Assembly: GCA_027487675.1 (NCBI GenBank)
Contig: JAIYDD010000096.1
Location: 1 to 38,857, forward strand
Direction of reading: 5' to 3'
Source of the DNA: Acetobacteraceae bacterium
GTDB lineage: Bacteria > Pseudomonadota > Alphaproteobacteria > Acetobacterales > Acetobacteraceae
Length of the DNA stretch: 38,857 nt
How positions within the stretch are numbered: position 1 is the stretch's first letter; every line of letters starts with the position of its first letter. A model generated the notes under the pieces. The model did not search any database. It worked only from the letters and a program-made list of their open reading frames with translations, and had not been told where the DNA came from. Made by a program: the position numbers and the translations under genes. Of the stretch, positions 8,213 through 16,695 are shown piece by piece.

Positions 8213-9130
8213 TCAGGCCAGCCGCCGCACCGCCACCGCGCGGCGCGTGCCGAGCCGCGCGCCGAGCACCGCCGCCAGCGCCCCCAGCAGCATCGCCGCG
8301 AAGGCCCAGTAGGCCGCGGTCGCCGCCGCCTCCGCCGCCTGCTGGCCGGCCTGGCGCGCGGTCTGCTCGGCCTCGGTCGCGATGCGCGCGGCCTCCGCCT
8401 CGGCCTGCTGCACGCGGGCCTGGGCCTGCTCCGGGGGGATGCCGTATTCCGCCGCGGCCAGCTGGGCGAGCCGGTCGCGCTCCGCCGGCTGGAAGGCGCC
8501 CTGCGTGGCGCGGCGCGCCAGCAGCTGCGCCATCTCGGCCCGGCGCTGGTCGGGCGTCATCTGCGCCGGCTCGCCCCCCGTCGCCAGCGCGGATTGCAGC
8601 CGCTCGGCCAGTGCGCGCGGATCGACGGCGTTGCCGATCGCGGGCGCGGCTTCCTGCGCCACCTGGCCGATGCCCTGCGCCGCGCCGCCCAGCATGCTGG
8701 TCGCGCCGCGCCAGGCGCCGGCGGCGGTGCCGGCGACCACGTTGCCCAGCAGCATCGCCGCCACCACGAAGCCCAGCGCCCATACCGCAAGCCCGTGCAG
8801 CGTGCCGTCCGTGCCGTCGGCGGTGCCGGAGAGGCGCGCCGCGGTCCAGCCGCCCGCCATCAGGCCGATCAGGTTGGCGACCAGCAGCCAGATGCCGCCG
8901 GCCATGCCGAGCGTGGAGGCCGCCGGCGTCTCGCCGGGCTGGATCGGATCGATCGTCGTCGCGCCGACCGCCAGCCCCAGCACGTTCAGCATCACGCCGA
9001 CGGTGACGGCGACGATGGCGCCGGCGAAGACCGCACCCCAGGAGATGCGTGGCGGCAGGGCGGGCGCGCCCTCGGGCGCGGTGGCGGTGGTGGCGACGAT
9101 ATCGTCCCCGGTGACGGCGCGGCTTGGCAT
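8213..9130 (-). CDS. multi-pass membrane protein of unknown function
   Basis: 305 residues from the ATG at 9130. The open frame continues upstream over a divergent gene, but that part is a shadow. Three glycine/alanine-rich membrane segments lie in the first half (about residues 30-55, 72-95 and 113-140), with conserved-looking [13 protein letters not shown] at the start of the first. A long polar, Ala/Gln/Glu-rich helical region (about 190-275, likely coiled coil) leads to a last membrane helix (about 277-297) and a basic tail. This layout is seen in unnamed alphaproteobacterial membrane proteins, sometimes labelled PhnA-like. I cannot assign a function. It is divergent from the TauE/SafE gene, 210 bp away. 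Confidence 0.75.
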   Translation of the reverse strand: MPSRAVTGDDIVATTATAPEGAPALPPRISWGAVFAGAIVAVTVGVMLNVLGLAVGATTIDPIQPGETPAASTLGMAGGIWLLVANLIGLMAGGWTAARLSGTADGTDGTLHGLAVWALGFVVAAMLLGNVVAGTAAGAWRGATSMLGGAAQGIGQVAQEAAPAIGNAVDPRALAERLQSALATGGEPAQMTPDQRRAEMAQLLARRATQGAFQPAERDRLAQLAAAEYGIPPEQAQARVQQAEAEAARIATEAEQTARQAGQQAAEAAATAAYWAFAAMLLGALAAVLGARLGTRRAVAVRRLA

Positions 9131-9340
9131 GATGAAGGGTCCCTTGGTCCTCGGCCCCGGCAACGCCGCCGCCCGGTGGCGGTTCGTTGCCCGATGGATG
9201 CTGGCTGCCGCACGGAATGCGCGGCACGGACCGGGGCGGGCGCAGCCGCGGCGCCGTGCCGTCGGCGCGGCTTGCGGCGCGACCTTTTCGGGTGCAGACC
9301 GCCCCATTGACGCCACGCCGCCATGCGAATCCGAGGCGCG

Positions 9341-10249
9341 ATGCAGGTCTATCTGCCGATCGCCGAAATGTCGGTGGATGCCCTGCTGCTGCTGGGCATC
9401 GGCCTTGGCGTGGGCTTCCTCTCCGGGCTGTTCGGCGTCGGCGGCGGCTTCCTGCTGACGCCGCTGCTGATCCTGATCGGCATCCCCTCCGCCGTCGCGG
9501 TGGGCTCGGGCGCCAACCAGACGCTCGGCGCCTCCGTCTCCGGGCTGCTCGCGCAGTGGCGGCGCGGCAATGTCGACGTGCGGATGGGGATGGTGCTGCT
9601 GGCAGGCGGCTTCGCCGGGTCGGTGGTGGGCGTGCAGCTCTTCGCCTGGCTGCGCCGCGCGGGGCAGGTCGACCTCGCCGTCTCGATCTTCTACGTCGTC
9701 GTGCTCGGCACCGTGGGCGCGCTGATGGTGCGCGAAAGCGTGGGCGCCATCCTGGACCGCCGGCGCGCCAGGCCCGCCCGGCTGCACGAGCACCTCTGGA
9801 TCCACGGCCTGCCCTTCAAGGTGCGCTTCCGGCGGTCGCGGCTCTACATCTCCGTCCTGCCGCCCTTCGGCATCGGCTTCGCCATCGGCGTGCTGTCGGC
9901 GGTGATGGGCGTGGGCGGCGGCTTCATGCTGGTGCCGGCCATGATCTACCTGCTGGGGATGCCGACCTCGGTCGTCATCGGCACGTCCCTGTTCCAGGTC
10001 GTCTTCGTCACCGCCAACGTCACCTTCCTGCAGGCCGTGCAGGTGGGCAGCGTGGACATCGTGCTGACGCTGCTGCTGCTGGCCGGCGGGGTCGCGGGCG
10101 CGCAGTTCGGCGCGGCGATGGGCACGAAGCTGCGGGGCGAGGAGACGCGCGCGCTGCTCGGCGCGCTGGTGCTCTCTGTCGCCGGCGCGCTGCTGTGGGA
10201 CATGCTGCGCGTGCCCGAGCAGCTCTTCGTCATCGGCCCGGCGCGGTGA
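9341..10249 (+). CDS. TauE/SafE-family anion (sulfite/organosulfonate) exporter
   Basis: 302 residues from MQVYLPIAEMSVD at 9341; an upstream in-frame ATG at 9323 is less likely because relatives begin at this MQVYLPIAE. The two homologous halves each carry a glycine motif after a helix: GVGGGFLLTPLLI (about 30-42) and GVGGGFMLVPAMIYLLG (about 195-211). The protein should span the inner membrane about eight times. The family exports sulfite, sulfoacetate or related anions. Its stop overlaps the GTG start of the next gene, and the set TauE/SafE, TIGR02186 protein and universal stress protein is a known conserved trio in alphaproteobacteria. Confidence 0.92.
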   Translation: MQVYLPIAEMSVDALLLLGIGLGVGFLSGLFGVGGGFLLTPLLILIGIPSAVAVGSGANQTLGASVSGLLAQWRRGNVDVRMGMVLLAGGFAGSVVGVQLFAWLRRAGQVDLAVSIFYVVVLGTVGALMVRESVGAILDRRRARPARLHEHLWIHGLPFKVRFRRSRLYISVLPPFGIGFAIGVLSAVMGVGGGFMLVPAMIYLLGMPTSVVIGTSLFQVVFVTANVTFLQAVQVGSVDIVLTLLLLAGGVAGAQFGAAMGTKLRGEETRALLGALVLSVAGALLWDMLRVPEQLFVIGPAR

Positions 10250-11007
10250 GGGGCTGGGCGCGCGGCGCGGCACGGCTGCTGGTCCTGCTCGCGCTGTCGA
10301 TGCCGGGCGCGGCGGCGGCGCAGGCCCCGCCTTCGCTCGCGGCGGAGCTGTCGGTGCGGCGCGTCGAGGTCACCACCGCCTTCGCCGGCGGCGAGATCCT
10401 GGTCTTCGGCGCGACGGAGCGCCTGATAGGCCCGGGCGGCGACCAGGTGGTGGTGCTGGCCAGCGGCCCGCCCGGATCGCTCGTCGTGCGCCAGAAGGTC
10501 GAGGCGATGGGCTTCTGGATCAACGGCCCCGCCGCCCGCTTCAACGGCGTGCCGAGCTTCTGGGCGCTGGCCGCCACCTCCCCGGTCGAGGAGCTGCTGG
10601 CGCCGCCGGACCGGGCGGAGCTCCGCCTCGGGCTCGACGTGCTGCCGGTGGTGCACCTCGGCGCGCGGGGGACCCAGTTCCGCGACGCGCTGACCACGCT
10701 GAAGCAGGAGGCCGGGCTCTGGGTGGACCAGGTGCGCCCGATCGAGGTCACCGGCGGGCGGCTGTTCCATGCCCGGCTGCCGCTGCCGTCGACCGTGCAG
10801 ACCGGCAGCTACCCGGTGCAGGTGCTGCTGATCCGCCAGGGGCGGGTGGTGGCGCGGCAGGAGCTGTCGCTGCAGGTGCAGCGCGTCGGCACGGCGGCGC
10901 AGATCGCCGATATCGCGCAGGACCAGCCGGTGCTGTATGGCCTCGTCTGCATCCTGCTGGCGGCGCTGGCCGGGTGGCTGGGCAGCGTGCTGTTCCGGAG
11001 GGGCTGA
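10246..11007 (+). CDS. TIGR02186-family membrane-anchored protein
   Basis: 253 residues from a GTG at 10246 that overlaps the TauE/SafE stop by four bases (GTGA), indicating translational coupling. An N-terminal signal (ARGAARLLVLLALSMPGAAAA) is followed by a periplasmic beta-rich domain beginning LAAELSVRRVEVTTAFAGG and containing GPPGSLVVRQKVEAMGFWIN, features of the TIGR02186 family. A C-terminal hydrophobic segment (about 228-248) anchors it, ending in FRRG. Function is unknown; the constant pairing with the exporter suggests it is an accessory subunit in sulfur-anion handling (inference from context). Confidence 0.85.
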   Translation: MRGWARGAARLLVLLALSMPGAAAAQAPPSLAAELSVRRVEVTTAFAGGEILVFGATERLIGPGGDQVVVLASGPPGSLVVRQKVEAMGFWINGPAARFNGVPSFWALAATSPVEELLAPPDRAELRLGLDVLPVVHLGARGTQFRDALTTLKQEAGLWVDQVRPIEVTGGRLFHARLPLPSTVQTGSYPVQVLLIRQGRVVARQELSLQVQRVGTAAQIADIAQDQPVLYGLVCILLAALAGWLGSVLFRRG

Positions 11008-11011
11008 GCCG

Positions 11012-11503
11012 ATGGACGAGACCGCAGCGGCCAAGGCGCGGCGCGACCGCGTCTTCCTGGTGGTGGTCGACGACAGCGCGGAACGCCGGGTGGCGCTGCG
11101 CTATGCGTGCCTGCGCGTGCGCAACAGCGGCGGCCGCGTCGCCCTGCTGCGGGTGATCGAGCCGGCGGGCCAGGTGGAATGGGCCGGCGTCGGCGCCATG
11201 CTGGCCGAGGAACGCCGGCAGGAGGCGGAGAAGCTGCTCTCCGGCCTCGCGGCGGAGGTGAACGAGATCACCGGCGGCCTGCCGATCCTGCTGATCCGGG
11301 AGGGCGAGCCGCGCGACGCGCTGCTGGCGCTGGTCGAGGAGGACCCGCGCATCTCCATCCTGGTGCTGGCCAGCGCCACCGGCGGGTCCGGGCCCGGGCC
11401 GCTGATCGCGGCGCTGACCGGGCGCTATGCCCAGAAGCTCGGCGTGCCGCTGACCATCGTGCCGGGCGCGATGAGCGAGGCGGAGCTGGAACGCGTCACC
11501 TGA
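11012..11503 (+). CDS. universal stress protein family (UspA-like)
   Basis: 163 residues starting MDETAAAKARRD after a GGAGGGG ribosome-binding site that lies inside the end of the previous gene. The fold pattern is clear: VFLVVVDDSAERRVALRYA at the N-terminus, VALLRVIEP as the second strand, and ILVLASATGGSGPGPLIAALTG followed by VPLTIVPG. The C-terminal G-rich segment resembles the ATP-binding G-x2-G-x9-G(S/T) motif. It is the third gene of the exporter trio, four bases after the TIGR02186 gene. Confidence 0.88.
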   Translation: MDETAAAKARRDRVFLVVVDDSAERRVALRYACLRVRNSGGRVALLRVIEPAGQVEWAGVGAMLAEERRQEAEKLLSGLAAEVNEITGGLPILLIREGEPRDALLALVEEDPRISILVLASATGGSGPGPLIAALTGRYAQKLGVPLTIVPGAMSEAELERVT

Positions 11504-11635
11504 TGCGTGCCCCCGGGCGCCGGGCGGGCGCATGAAGCGGCCGCTGCCCACCCATGTCCGCGGCCACGTTGCGGCCGGGGGCAAATCGGACCACATTGGT
11601 CGGCAATCACGGCAGCATCGCGGACACTGACACAG

Positions 11636-12205
11636 ATGTTCATCGAAACCGAAGGCACGCCCAACCCCGCCACGCTGAAGTTCCTGCCGGGCCGGGACGT
11701 CATGGGGGGCCGCGGCACCGCCGACTTCACCGCAGCGGTCGAGGCCGAGGGCCGCAGCCCGCTCGCCGCCCGCATCTTCGCGGTGGGCGAGGTGGCGCGG
11801 GTGTTCCTGGGCAACGACTTCGTCACCGTCACCAAGGCCGAGGACGCCGACTGGCAGCGCCTGCGCCCGCGCGTGCTCGGCGCCATCATGGAGCACTGCC
11901 TGACCGGTCTGCCCGCCCTGGAAGGCGCCGCGGAGGAGGAGGCGGAGGCCGAGGATTTCGACCCGGCCGACGGGGAGGTGGTGGTCCAGATCAAGGAGCT
12001 GCTGGACACCCGCGTCCGCCCGGCGGTGGCCGGCGACGGCGGCGACATCGTCTTCCGCGGCTTCCGCGAAGGCGTGGTCCGGCTGCGCATGCAGGGCGCC
12101 TGCAGCGGCTGCCCTTCCTCCCGCGCCACGCTGAAGCACGGGGTCGAGACCATGCTGCGCCACTACGTGCCGGAAGTGGTCCGGGTGGAGCAGGTGGAGG
12201 CCTGA
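11636..12205 (+). CDS. Nfu-type iron-sulfur cluster carrier
   Basis: 189 residues. The N-terminal Nfu domain begins [20 protein letters not shown] and runs to about residue 88, an acidic linker follows, and the C-terminal NifU domain (about 113-185) carries the cluster-binding CxxC at C156/C159 within GACSGCPSS. Two such subunits bridge one 4Fe-4S cluster, which is passed to enzymes such as lipoate synthase or aconitase. It has its own 132-bp upstream gap after the stress-protein gene, so may have its own promoter. Confidence 0.95.
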   Translation: MFIETEGTPNPATLKFLPGRDVMGGRGTADFTAAVEAEGRSPLAARIFAVGEVARVFLGNDFVTVTKAEDADWQRLRPRVLGAIMEHCLTGLPALEGAAEEEAEAEDFDPADGEVVVQIKELLDTRVRPAVAGDGGDIVFRGFREGVVRLRMQGACSGCPSSRATLKHGVETMLRHYVPEVVRVEQVEA

Positions 12206-12338
12206 ACCAGGCCGGCGGCGCCCGGCGCGCCGCCATTCACGCGGCGGATGGCGAACATCGCCCATCCGCCCTGGCGGCGTCCCGCCCGGCTGCATATGTG
12301 CCGCCGGGCATTCGCCACAGGCGGGAGATGACCGATCC

Positions 12339-12938
12339 ATGCTGTCCGATCCGAACACCCTCGACGACAAGGCGCTCGACCTGCTGTTCCGGGAAGCCCG
12401 GACGCAGAACAAGTGGCAGGACCGGCCGGTGCCGGACGCCAAGCTGGAGGAGATCTACAACCTCCTGAAGATGGCGCCGACCTCGGCCAATTCCTCGCCG
12501 GCGCGCTTCGTCTTCGTGCGCACGCCGGAAGGCAAGGCGAAGCTGAAGCCCGCGCTCTCGGCCGGCAACATGGAGAAGACGATGACCGCGCCGGTCACCG
12601 CCATCGTCGCGCATGACGTCGAGTTCTACGAGAAGCTGCCCTTCCTGTTCCCGCATGCCGATGCGCGGGCCTGGTTCGCGGGCAGCAAGGCCTTCGCCGA
12701 GACCAGTGCCTTCCGCAACGGTACGCTGCAGGGGGCCTACCTGATGCTGGCCGCCCGCGCGGTCGGGCTGGATGTCGGCGCGATGAGCGGCTTCGACAAC
12801 GCGAAGGTGGACGAGGCGTTCTTCGCCGGCACGACCTGGAAGTCCAACTTCCTGGTCAATATCGGCTTCGGCGACCCGTCCGGCCTGTTCCCGCGCAGCC
12901 CGCGCCTCAGCTTCGACGAGGCCTGCCGCTTCGAGTGA
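12339..12938 (+). CDS. malonic semialdehyde reductase (RutE-like nitroreductase family)
   Basis: 199 residues, typical for RutE-like proteins. The FMN-binding nitroreductase pattern is present: an N-terminal [15 protein letters not shown], then [19 protein letters not shown] (about 42-60), and [27 protein letters not shown]. RutE reduces malonic semialdehyde to 3-hydroxypropionate in pyrimidine degradation, but no other rut genes are seen here, so it may act on another aldehyde, quinone or nitro compound. Start at 12339 follows GGGAG by about 11 bases. A REP-like hairpin follows the stop. Confidence 0.85.
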   Translation: MLSDPNTLDDKALDLLFREARTQNKWQDRPVPDAKLEEIYNLLKMAPTSANSSPARFVFVRTPEGKAKLKPALSAGNMEKTMTAPVTAIVAHDVEFYEKLPFLFPHADARAWFAGSKAFAETSAFRNGTLQGAYLMLAARAVGLDVGAMSGFDNAKVDEAFFAGTTWKSNFLVNIGFGDPSGLFPRSPRLSFDEACRFE

Positions 12939-12957
12939 CCCCGCACCCCCCGGGAAG

Positions 12958-12999
12958 CCCTCTCCCCCCACCGGGGGGAGAGGGTTGGGTGAGGGGGGG
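12958..12999. repeat. REP-like hairpin with GGGTGAGGGG tail
   Basis: A perfect 12-bp stem (CCCTCTCCCCCC / GGGGGGAGAGGG, loop ACC) is followed by TTGGGTGAGGGGGG. It starts 20 bases after the nitroreductase stop and lies between convergent genes, so it may terminate or protect both transcripts. It is the best-preserved of the three copies in the window. Confidence 0.8.
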
Positions 13000-13073
13000 G
13001 GCCGATCCACGATGGCCCGACACACGGTCCGGCTATGCCTGCCGTCCGCCGGGCGGAGGGCGAAGCCGCCGCG

Positions 13074-13799
13074 TCACGCCGCCTGCTGCGTCGCCCGCCC
13101 CGCATGCGGGTCCAGCCGGTAGCCGCCGCCCTCGGTCAGCAGCAGCCGGGCATTCGACGGATCCGGCTCGATCTTCTGGCGCAGCCGGTAGATATGCGTC
13201 TCCAGCGTGTGCGTGGTGACGGCGCTGTTGTAGCCCCACACCTCGTTCAGCAGCACCTGCCGCCCCACCGGCCTGCCGCCGGCGCGATACAGGTACTTCA
13301 GGATCGCGGCTTCCTTCTCGGTCAGCCGGATCTTGCGGTTGCGCGCCGCCTCCAGCAGCAGCTTGGCCGAGGGGCGGAAGGTGTAGGGCCCGACGGTGAA
13401 GACCGCGTCCTCGGAATTGTCGAAGACGCGCAGCTGGGCACGCAGCCGCGCCGTCAGCTCGCTGACGCGGAAGGGCTTGGCGATGTAGTCGTTGGCGCCG
13501 CTGTCGAGGCCCCGGACGATGTCCTGTTCCTGGTCGGCGCCGGTCAGCATCAGGATCGGCATGCGCAGGCCCTGGCGCCGCAGCCTGGCGCAGAGCTCGC
13601 GCCCGTCGCCGTCGGGCAGCCCGATGTCGAGGATCACCGCGTCGTAGCGCGCATCCTCGGCGCTCAGCCGCTGCAGCGCCTCGGCCGCGGTGCCCGCCTC
13701 GTCCGGGGCGAACTCGTCGTCCTGGGCGAGCATCTCCGTCAGCGATTGCCGCAGGGCTTCGTCGTCATCGACGACGAGGATGGGACGTGGACCGGCCAT
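13074..13799 (-). CDS. OmpR/PhoB-type response regulator
   Basis: 241 residues from ATG 13799, preceded by GGGAGA. The receiver domain has the acidic pocket D11-D13, phosphoacceptor D58 (VILDIGLPDG), T86 and K108 (IAKPF). The DNA-binding winged helix occupies roughly 140-230, with LTEKEAAILKYLYRAGGRPVG and the recognition helix HTLETHIYRLRQKIEPDP. It should be a phosphorylation-dependent transcription factor. No histidine kinase is present in the window, so its partner is unknown. It is divergent from ribA, with 277 bp between that contain several short CAC/GTG palindromes. Confidence 0.93.
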   Translation of the reverse strand: MAGPRPILVVDDDEALRQSLTEMLAQDDEFAPDEAGTAAEALQRLSAEDARYDAVILDIGLPDGDGRELCARLRRQGLRMPILMLTGADQEQDIVRGLDSGANDYIAKPFRVSELTARLRAQLRVFDNSEDAVFTVGPYTFRPSAKLLLEAARNRKIRLTEKEAAILKYLYRAGGRPVGRQVLLNEVWGYNSAVTTHTLETHIYRLRQKIEPDPSNARLLLTEGGGYRLDPHAGRATQQAA

Positions 13800-14076
13800 G
13801 ATGTCTCCCGCTTTCGGCATCGCCCTAACGGCGACGCGACAGGTGGGTTTCACGCAAGCGTGGTGCCGTCTCTCGCGGATGCGTTGGAACGGGCGTTCAC
13901 GCCGTGAAGGCGAACATGCCTCACGGCTCACGGCGGGGGCAAGCGTCGTGAACGGACCGCATCGATCACCTAAGCTCGATGAACGGAATGTTTTTTCACC
14001 GGTGCACCCCTCCCAAACGCCTCAGCCGCGCCACATTCGCCGGGGTTCATGGGGGCGCCTCTTGGATCGCCAGGGA

Positions 14077-15261
14077 ATGAACGGCATCAATCACATCGGC
14101 TCACAGTTTCGCGACGTGACCGCTGCGCGCGCCACGCGGGATCCCCGCGCCGCCGCCATGCGGGCCGTCCATCGCGCGGCGTCCGAACTGCGCCGCGGCA
14201 CGCCCGTGCTGCTGCGCGGGGCGGAAGGCCCGCTCGTGCTCGCCGCGGCGGAGACCGTCTCGGCGCGCGGCCTGGCCGAGCTGGCGGCGGCGGGCCTCGG
14301 CCCGGCGGTGCTGCTGCTGGCCCCCGTGCGCGCCGCGGCGGTGCTGCAGCGCCCGGTGCCGCAGGGCGTCGGCGGCGCGGCCGAATGCGCCGCCGTCGCG
14401 CTGCGCCTGCCGCCCGCCCTGCTGGACCCGGCGGCGCTGCGCAGCCTGGCCGACCCGACCGCGGAGCGCCTGCTGCCGGCGGAGCCGGAGCGGCTGCCGG
14501 CGCCCGCCCTCTCCCCTGCGGCGATCCAGCTGGCGAAGCTCGCCCGCCTGCTGCCCGCGCTGGTCGCCGCCCCGGCGGCGGAGGCCGCCGGCCGCACGCT
14601 CGACCTGCTGGCGGTTGAGGCCGCCGACATCCTCGCCTACCCGGCGGACGCCGCGACCACGCTGGCCCGCGTCGCCGAGGCCCGCGTCCCGCTCCAGGAT
14701 GCGCCGGAAGCCCGGATCATCGCCTTCCGCGCCGCCGATGGCGGGATCGAGCACCTGGCCATCCTGGTCGGCACGCCGGAGGACGCGCCGGCGGATGGCC
14801 CCGCCCCGCTGTCCCGCATCCATTCCGAATGCTTCACCGGCGACCTGCTGGGCAGCCTGCGCTGCGATTGCGGCCCGCAGCTGCGGGGTGCCATCGCGCG
14901 CATGGCGGCCGAGCCGCAGGGCGGCGTGCTGGTCTACCTGGCGCAGGAAGGGCGCGGCATCGGCCTGGTGAACAAGCTGCGCGCCTACACGCTGCAGGAC
15001 CAGGGGCTCGACACGCTCGATGCCAACCGCGCGCTGGGCTACGGCGCGGACGAGCGCAACTTCGCCGTCGCGGCGGAAATGCTGCGCGCGCTGGCGATCG
15101 GCCGCGTGCGGCTGCTGACCAACAACCCCGACAAGCTGTCGGGGCTGGCGGCCTGCGGCGTGGCGGTGGAAGGCCGGGTGCCGCTGCGCTTCGCCGCCAA
15201 CGGCGTGAACGACGGCTACCTGGAGACCAAGGCGCTGCGCTTCGGCCACCTGCTGGCCTGA
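14077..15261 (+). CDS. ribA: GTP cyclohydrolase II with long N-terminal extension
   Basis: 394 residues. The C-terminal half (about 190-394) is RibA: HSECFTGDLLGSLRCDCG supplies the three zinc-binding cysteines, and QEGRGIGLVNKLRAY and LLTNNPDKLSGL the GTP and catalytic segments. It opens the GTP ring in the first step of riboflavin synthesis. The first 190 residues look like a decayed RibB (dihydroxybutanone-phosphate synthase) half: RGTPVLLRGAEGPLVLAAAE can be aligned to the start of RibB, but the acidic active-site motif (DDEDRENEGD-type) is missing. So only the cyclohydrolase activity is predicted. The next gene begins five bases after its stop. Confidence 0.92.
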   Translation: MNGINHIGSQFRDVTAARATRDPRAAAMRAVHRAASELRRGTPVLLRGAEGPLVLAAAETVSARGLAELAAAGLGPAVLLLAPVRAAAVLQRPVPQGVGGAAECAAVALRLPPALLDPAALRSLADPTAERLLPAEPERLPAPALSPAAIQLAKLARLLPALVAAPAAEAAGRTLDLLAVEAADILAYPADAATTLARVAEARVPLQDAPEARIIAFRAADGGIEHLAILVGTPEDAPADGPAPLSRIHSECFTGDLLGSLRCDCGPQLRGAIARMAAEPQGGVLVYLAQEGRGIGLVNKLRAYTLQDQGLDTLDANRALGYGADERNFAVAAEMLRALAIGRVRLLTNNPDKLSGLAACGVAVEGRVPLRFAANGVNDGYLETKALRFGHLLA

Positions 15262-15266
15262 GCGCG

Positions 15267-15782
15267 GTGCCGGCCGCCGACGGCTTCGCGCGCGTCTTCC
15301 CCGACGGGCGCCTGATGCTGGACGGCCTGGTCCTGCGCTGCGCCCTCGGCAAGGGCGGCGTCCGCCCGCCGACCGAAAAGCGTGAGGGCGACGGCGCGAC
15401 GCCCGCCGCCCGCATGCCCCTGCGCCGGGTGCTGTTCCGCGCGGACCGCCTGCCACCGCCGCGCTGCGCGGTGCCGGTGGAGCCGCTGGCCCCCGACGAC
15501 GGCTGGTGCGACGACCCTGGCCACCGCGCCTACAACCGCCCCGTCCGCCTGCCCTTCGAGGCGTCCCACGAACGGCTTTGGCGCGACGACGCGGTCTACG
15601 ACATCATCGGTGTGCTGGGCTGGAACGACGACCCCGTCGAGCGGCACCGCGGCAGCGCGATCTTCCTGCACCTGGCACGGCCGGACTACCGGCCGACCGA
15701 AGGCTGCGTGGCGCTGGCGCTGCCGGACCTGCGGACGACACTGGCGGCGGGACTGCGGGGGGTGGAGGTGCTGGGCGGGTGA
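15267..15782 (+). CDS. L,D-transpeptidase (YkuD)-like protein
   Basis: 171 residues from a GTG at 15267, five bases after the ribA stop. The C-terminal part carries the YkuD catalytic pattern: a histidine in AIFLHLARPD followed by PTEGCVALAL with the nucleophilic cysteine, and DIIGVLGWND and AYNRPVRLPF upstream. YkuD enzymes make 3-3 cross-links in peptidoglycan or attach proteins to it. No signal peptide is visible, which is odd for a periplasmic enzyme, although this short, signal-less form is common in alphaproteobacteria. Probably cotranscribed with ribA, with no obvious metabolic link. Confidence 0.75.
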   Translation: MPAADGFARVFPDGRLMLDGLVLRCALGKGGVRPPTEKREGDGATPAARMPLRRVLFRADRLPPPRCAVPVEPLAPDDGWCDDPGHRAYNRPVRLPFEASHERLWRDDAVYDIIGVLGWNDDPVERHRGSAIFLHLARPDYRPTEGCVALALPDLRTTLAAGLRGVEVLGG

Positions 15783-15792
15783 GCCTCGGTCG

Positions 15793-16058
15793 CCGGGAGG
15801 GGCTCTGCCCCTCCCGGACCCTCCCCGCCGGGGACCGTGGCGGTCCCCGGACCCCAGCCTTCAGTTTTCGTCGGTGTCAGGGGAGGGGGCATCGCGCGCC
15901 CGTTCCGGCGGCGCGCCTGTGAGGCCCCCTCCCCTGACACCGACCAACTGATGACGGGTCCAGGGGCGTCACGCCCCTGGCGTCGGGCCCCATCTGCGAT
16001 GCTTCGCATCGCTGATGGGAACCCGGGATGGGGTACGGGGAAGGCGGAGCCTTCCCCG
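15793..16058. repeat. array of six near-perfect hairpins between convergent genes
   Basis: Six stem-loops fill the gap between the transpeptidase-like gene and the Lrp regulator. Stems: 15793-15817 (11 bp, loop TCT), 15828-15850 (10 bp, loop TGG), 15870-15944 (21 perfect bp, loop 33 nt with its own GCGCGC stem, further extended by TCAGTT/AACTGA), 15960-15980 (9 bp, loop TCA), 15989-16019 (6+7 bp with one T-T mismatch, loop TTC) and 16036-16058 (10 bp, loop GGA). Five of the six have exactly three loop bases. No T-run follows any, so they are not classical terminators. Confidence 0.9.
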
Positions 16059-16078
16059 GGCCACCCGCGCAGCCCCCC

Positions 16079-16558
16079 TCAGATCGCCAGTGGCGCGTTG
16101 TCCACGACTTCCTTCATGACGAAGAAGGTGCGGGTCTGGCGCACGCCGGGCAGGGCGATGAGTTGTTCGCCGTGCAGGCGGTTGAAGTCGCCGATGTCGC
16201 GCACGCGGATCTTCAGGAAGAAGTCGAAGTCGCCTGCCACGAGGTGGCAGTCTAGCACGAAGGGCAGCTTGCGGATGGCGGCTTCGAAGGTCGCGAAGCT
16301 TTCGGGGGTGGAGCGGTCGAGTTCCACGCCGACGATCACCAGCGTGCCGCGGTCCACCGACGGGGGTGCGATTTCGGCGCGGATGGCGCGGATGGTGCCG
16401 GTGTCCAGCAGGCGGCGGGTGCGGCGGTGGCAGGTGGCTTCGCTGCAGCCGGCGGCGCGGGCGAGTTCGGCGTTCGACATCCGGCCGTTGCGTTGCAGGG
16501 CGCGCAGGATCCGCAGGTCGGTCGGGTCGAGCTCGGGTGGGTTGGAAGCTTCTTTCAT
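16079..16558 (-). CDS. acdR: Lrp/AsnC-family regulator, likely AcdR
   Basis: 159 residues from ATG 16558. The N-terminal helix-turn-helix follows [20 protein letters not shown], with [20 protein letters not shown] as the recognition part. The C-terminal ligand-sensing RAM domain runs from about residue 70. The gene is divergent from acdS with 137 bp between. In plant-associated bacteria, AcdR is an Lrp-like activator encoded divergently from acdS and responds to ACC; the same arrangement supports this role here. The name rests on context as much as on sequence. Confidence 0.85.
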   Translation of the reverse strand: MKEASNPPELDPTDLRILRALQRNGRMSNAELARAAGCSEATCHRRTRRLLDTGTIRAIRAEIAPPSVDRGTLVIVGVELDRSTPESFATFEAAIRKLPFVLDCHLVAGDFDFFLKIRVRDIGDFNRLHGEQLIALPGVRQTRTFFVMKEVVDNAPLAI

Positions 16559-16695
16559 GCGCGCAGCCTCGATGCGGCATTTGCCCGTATGCAGGGCCCG
16601 ATGGCAAGGGAATCGGGTCGCAAGGGGGCGCCAGATCGCAAGCACCCTCCGCGGCTTTCCTGCTATCGCGCCGCTGCCCCGAGACGGAGAGAGCG
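16559..16695. promoter_or_regulatory. divergent acdR-acdS control region
   Basis: This 137-bp gap must hold both promoters and the regulator's binding sites. It contains GCATTTGCCCGTATGC (inverted GCAT/ATGC ends) near 16575-16590 and two related GGCAAGGGAATCGGG / CGCAAGGGG segments around 16610-16630. Lrp boxes are degenerate, so I cannot fix a site. The acdS start is preceded by GGAGAGAG. Confidence 0.4.

Noticed and set aside
9131-10273. Upstream extension of the 8213-9130 membrane protein to 686 residues
   Set aside because: The extra part overlaps the well-supported TauE/SafE gene on the other strand and is low-complexity His/Gln/Arg-rich shadow sequence; the real start is ATG 9130.
13800-14076. 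FMN riboswitch in front of ribA
   Set aside because: The conserved RFN-element segments are not recognisable in the 277-bp gap, so no riboswitch is called.
15793-16058. Classical rho-independent terminators
   Set aside because: The stems are strong, but none is followed by a T-run on either strand, so I list them as a hairpin array.
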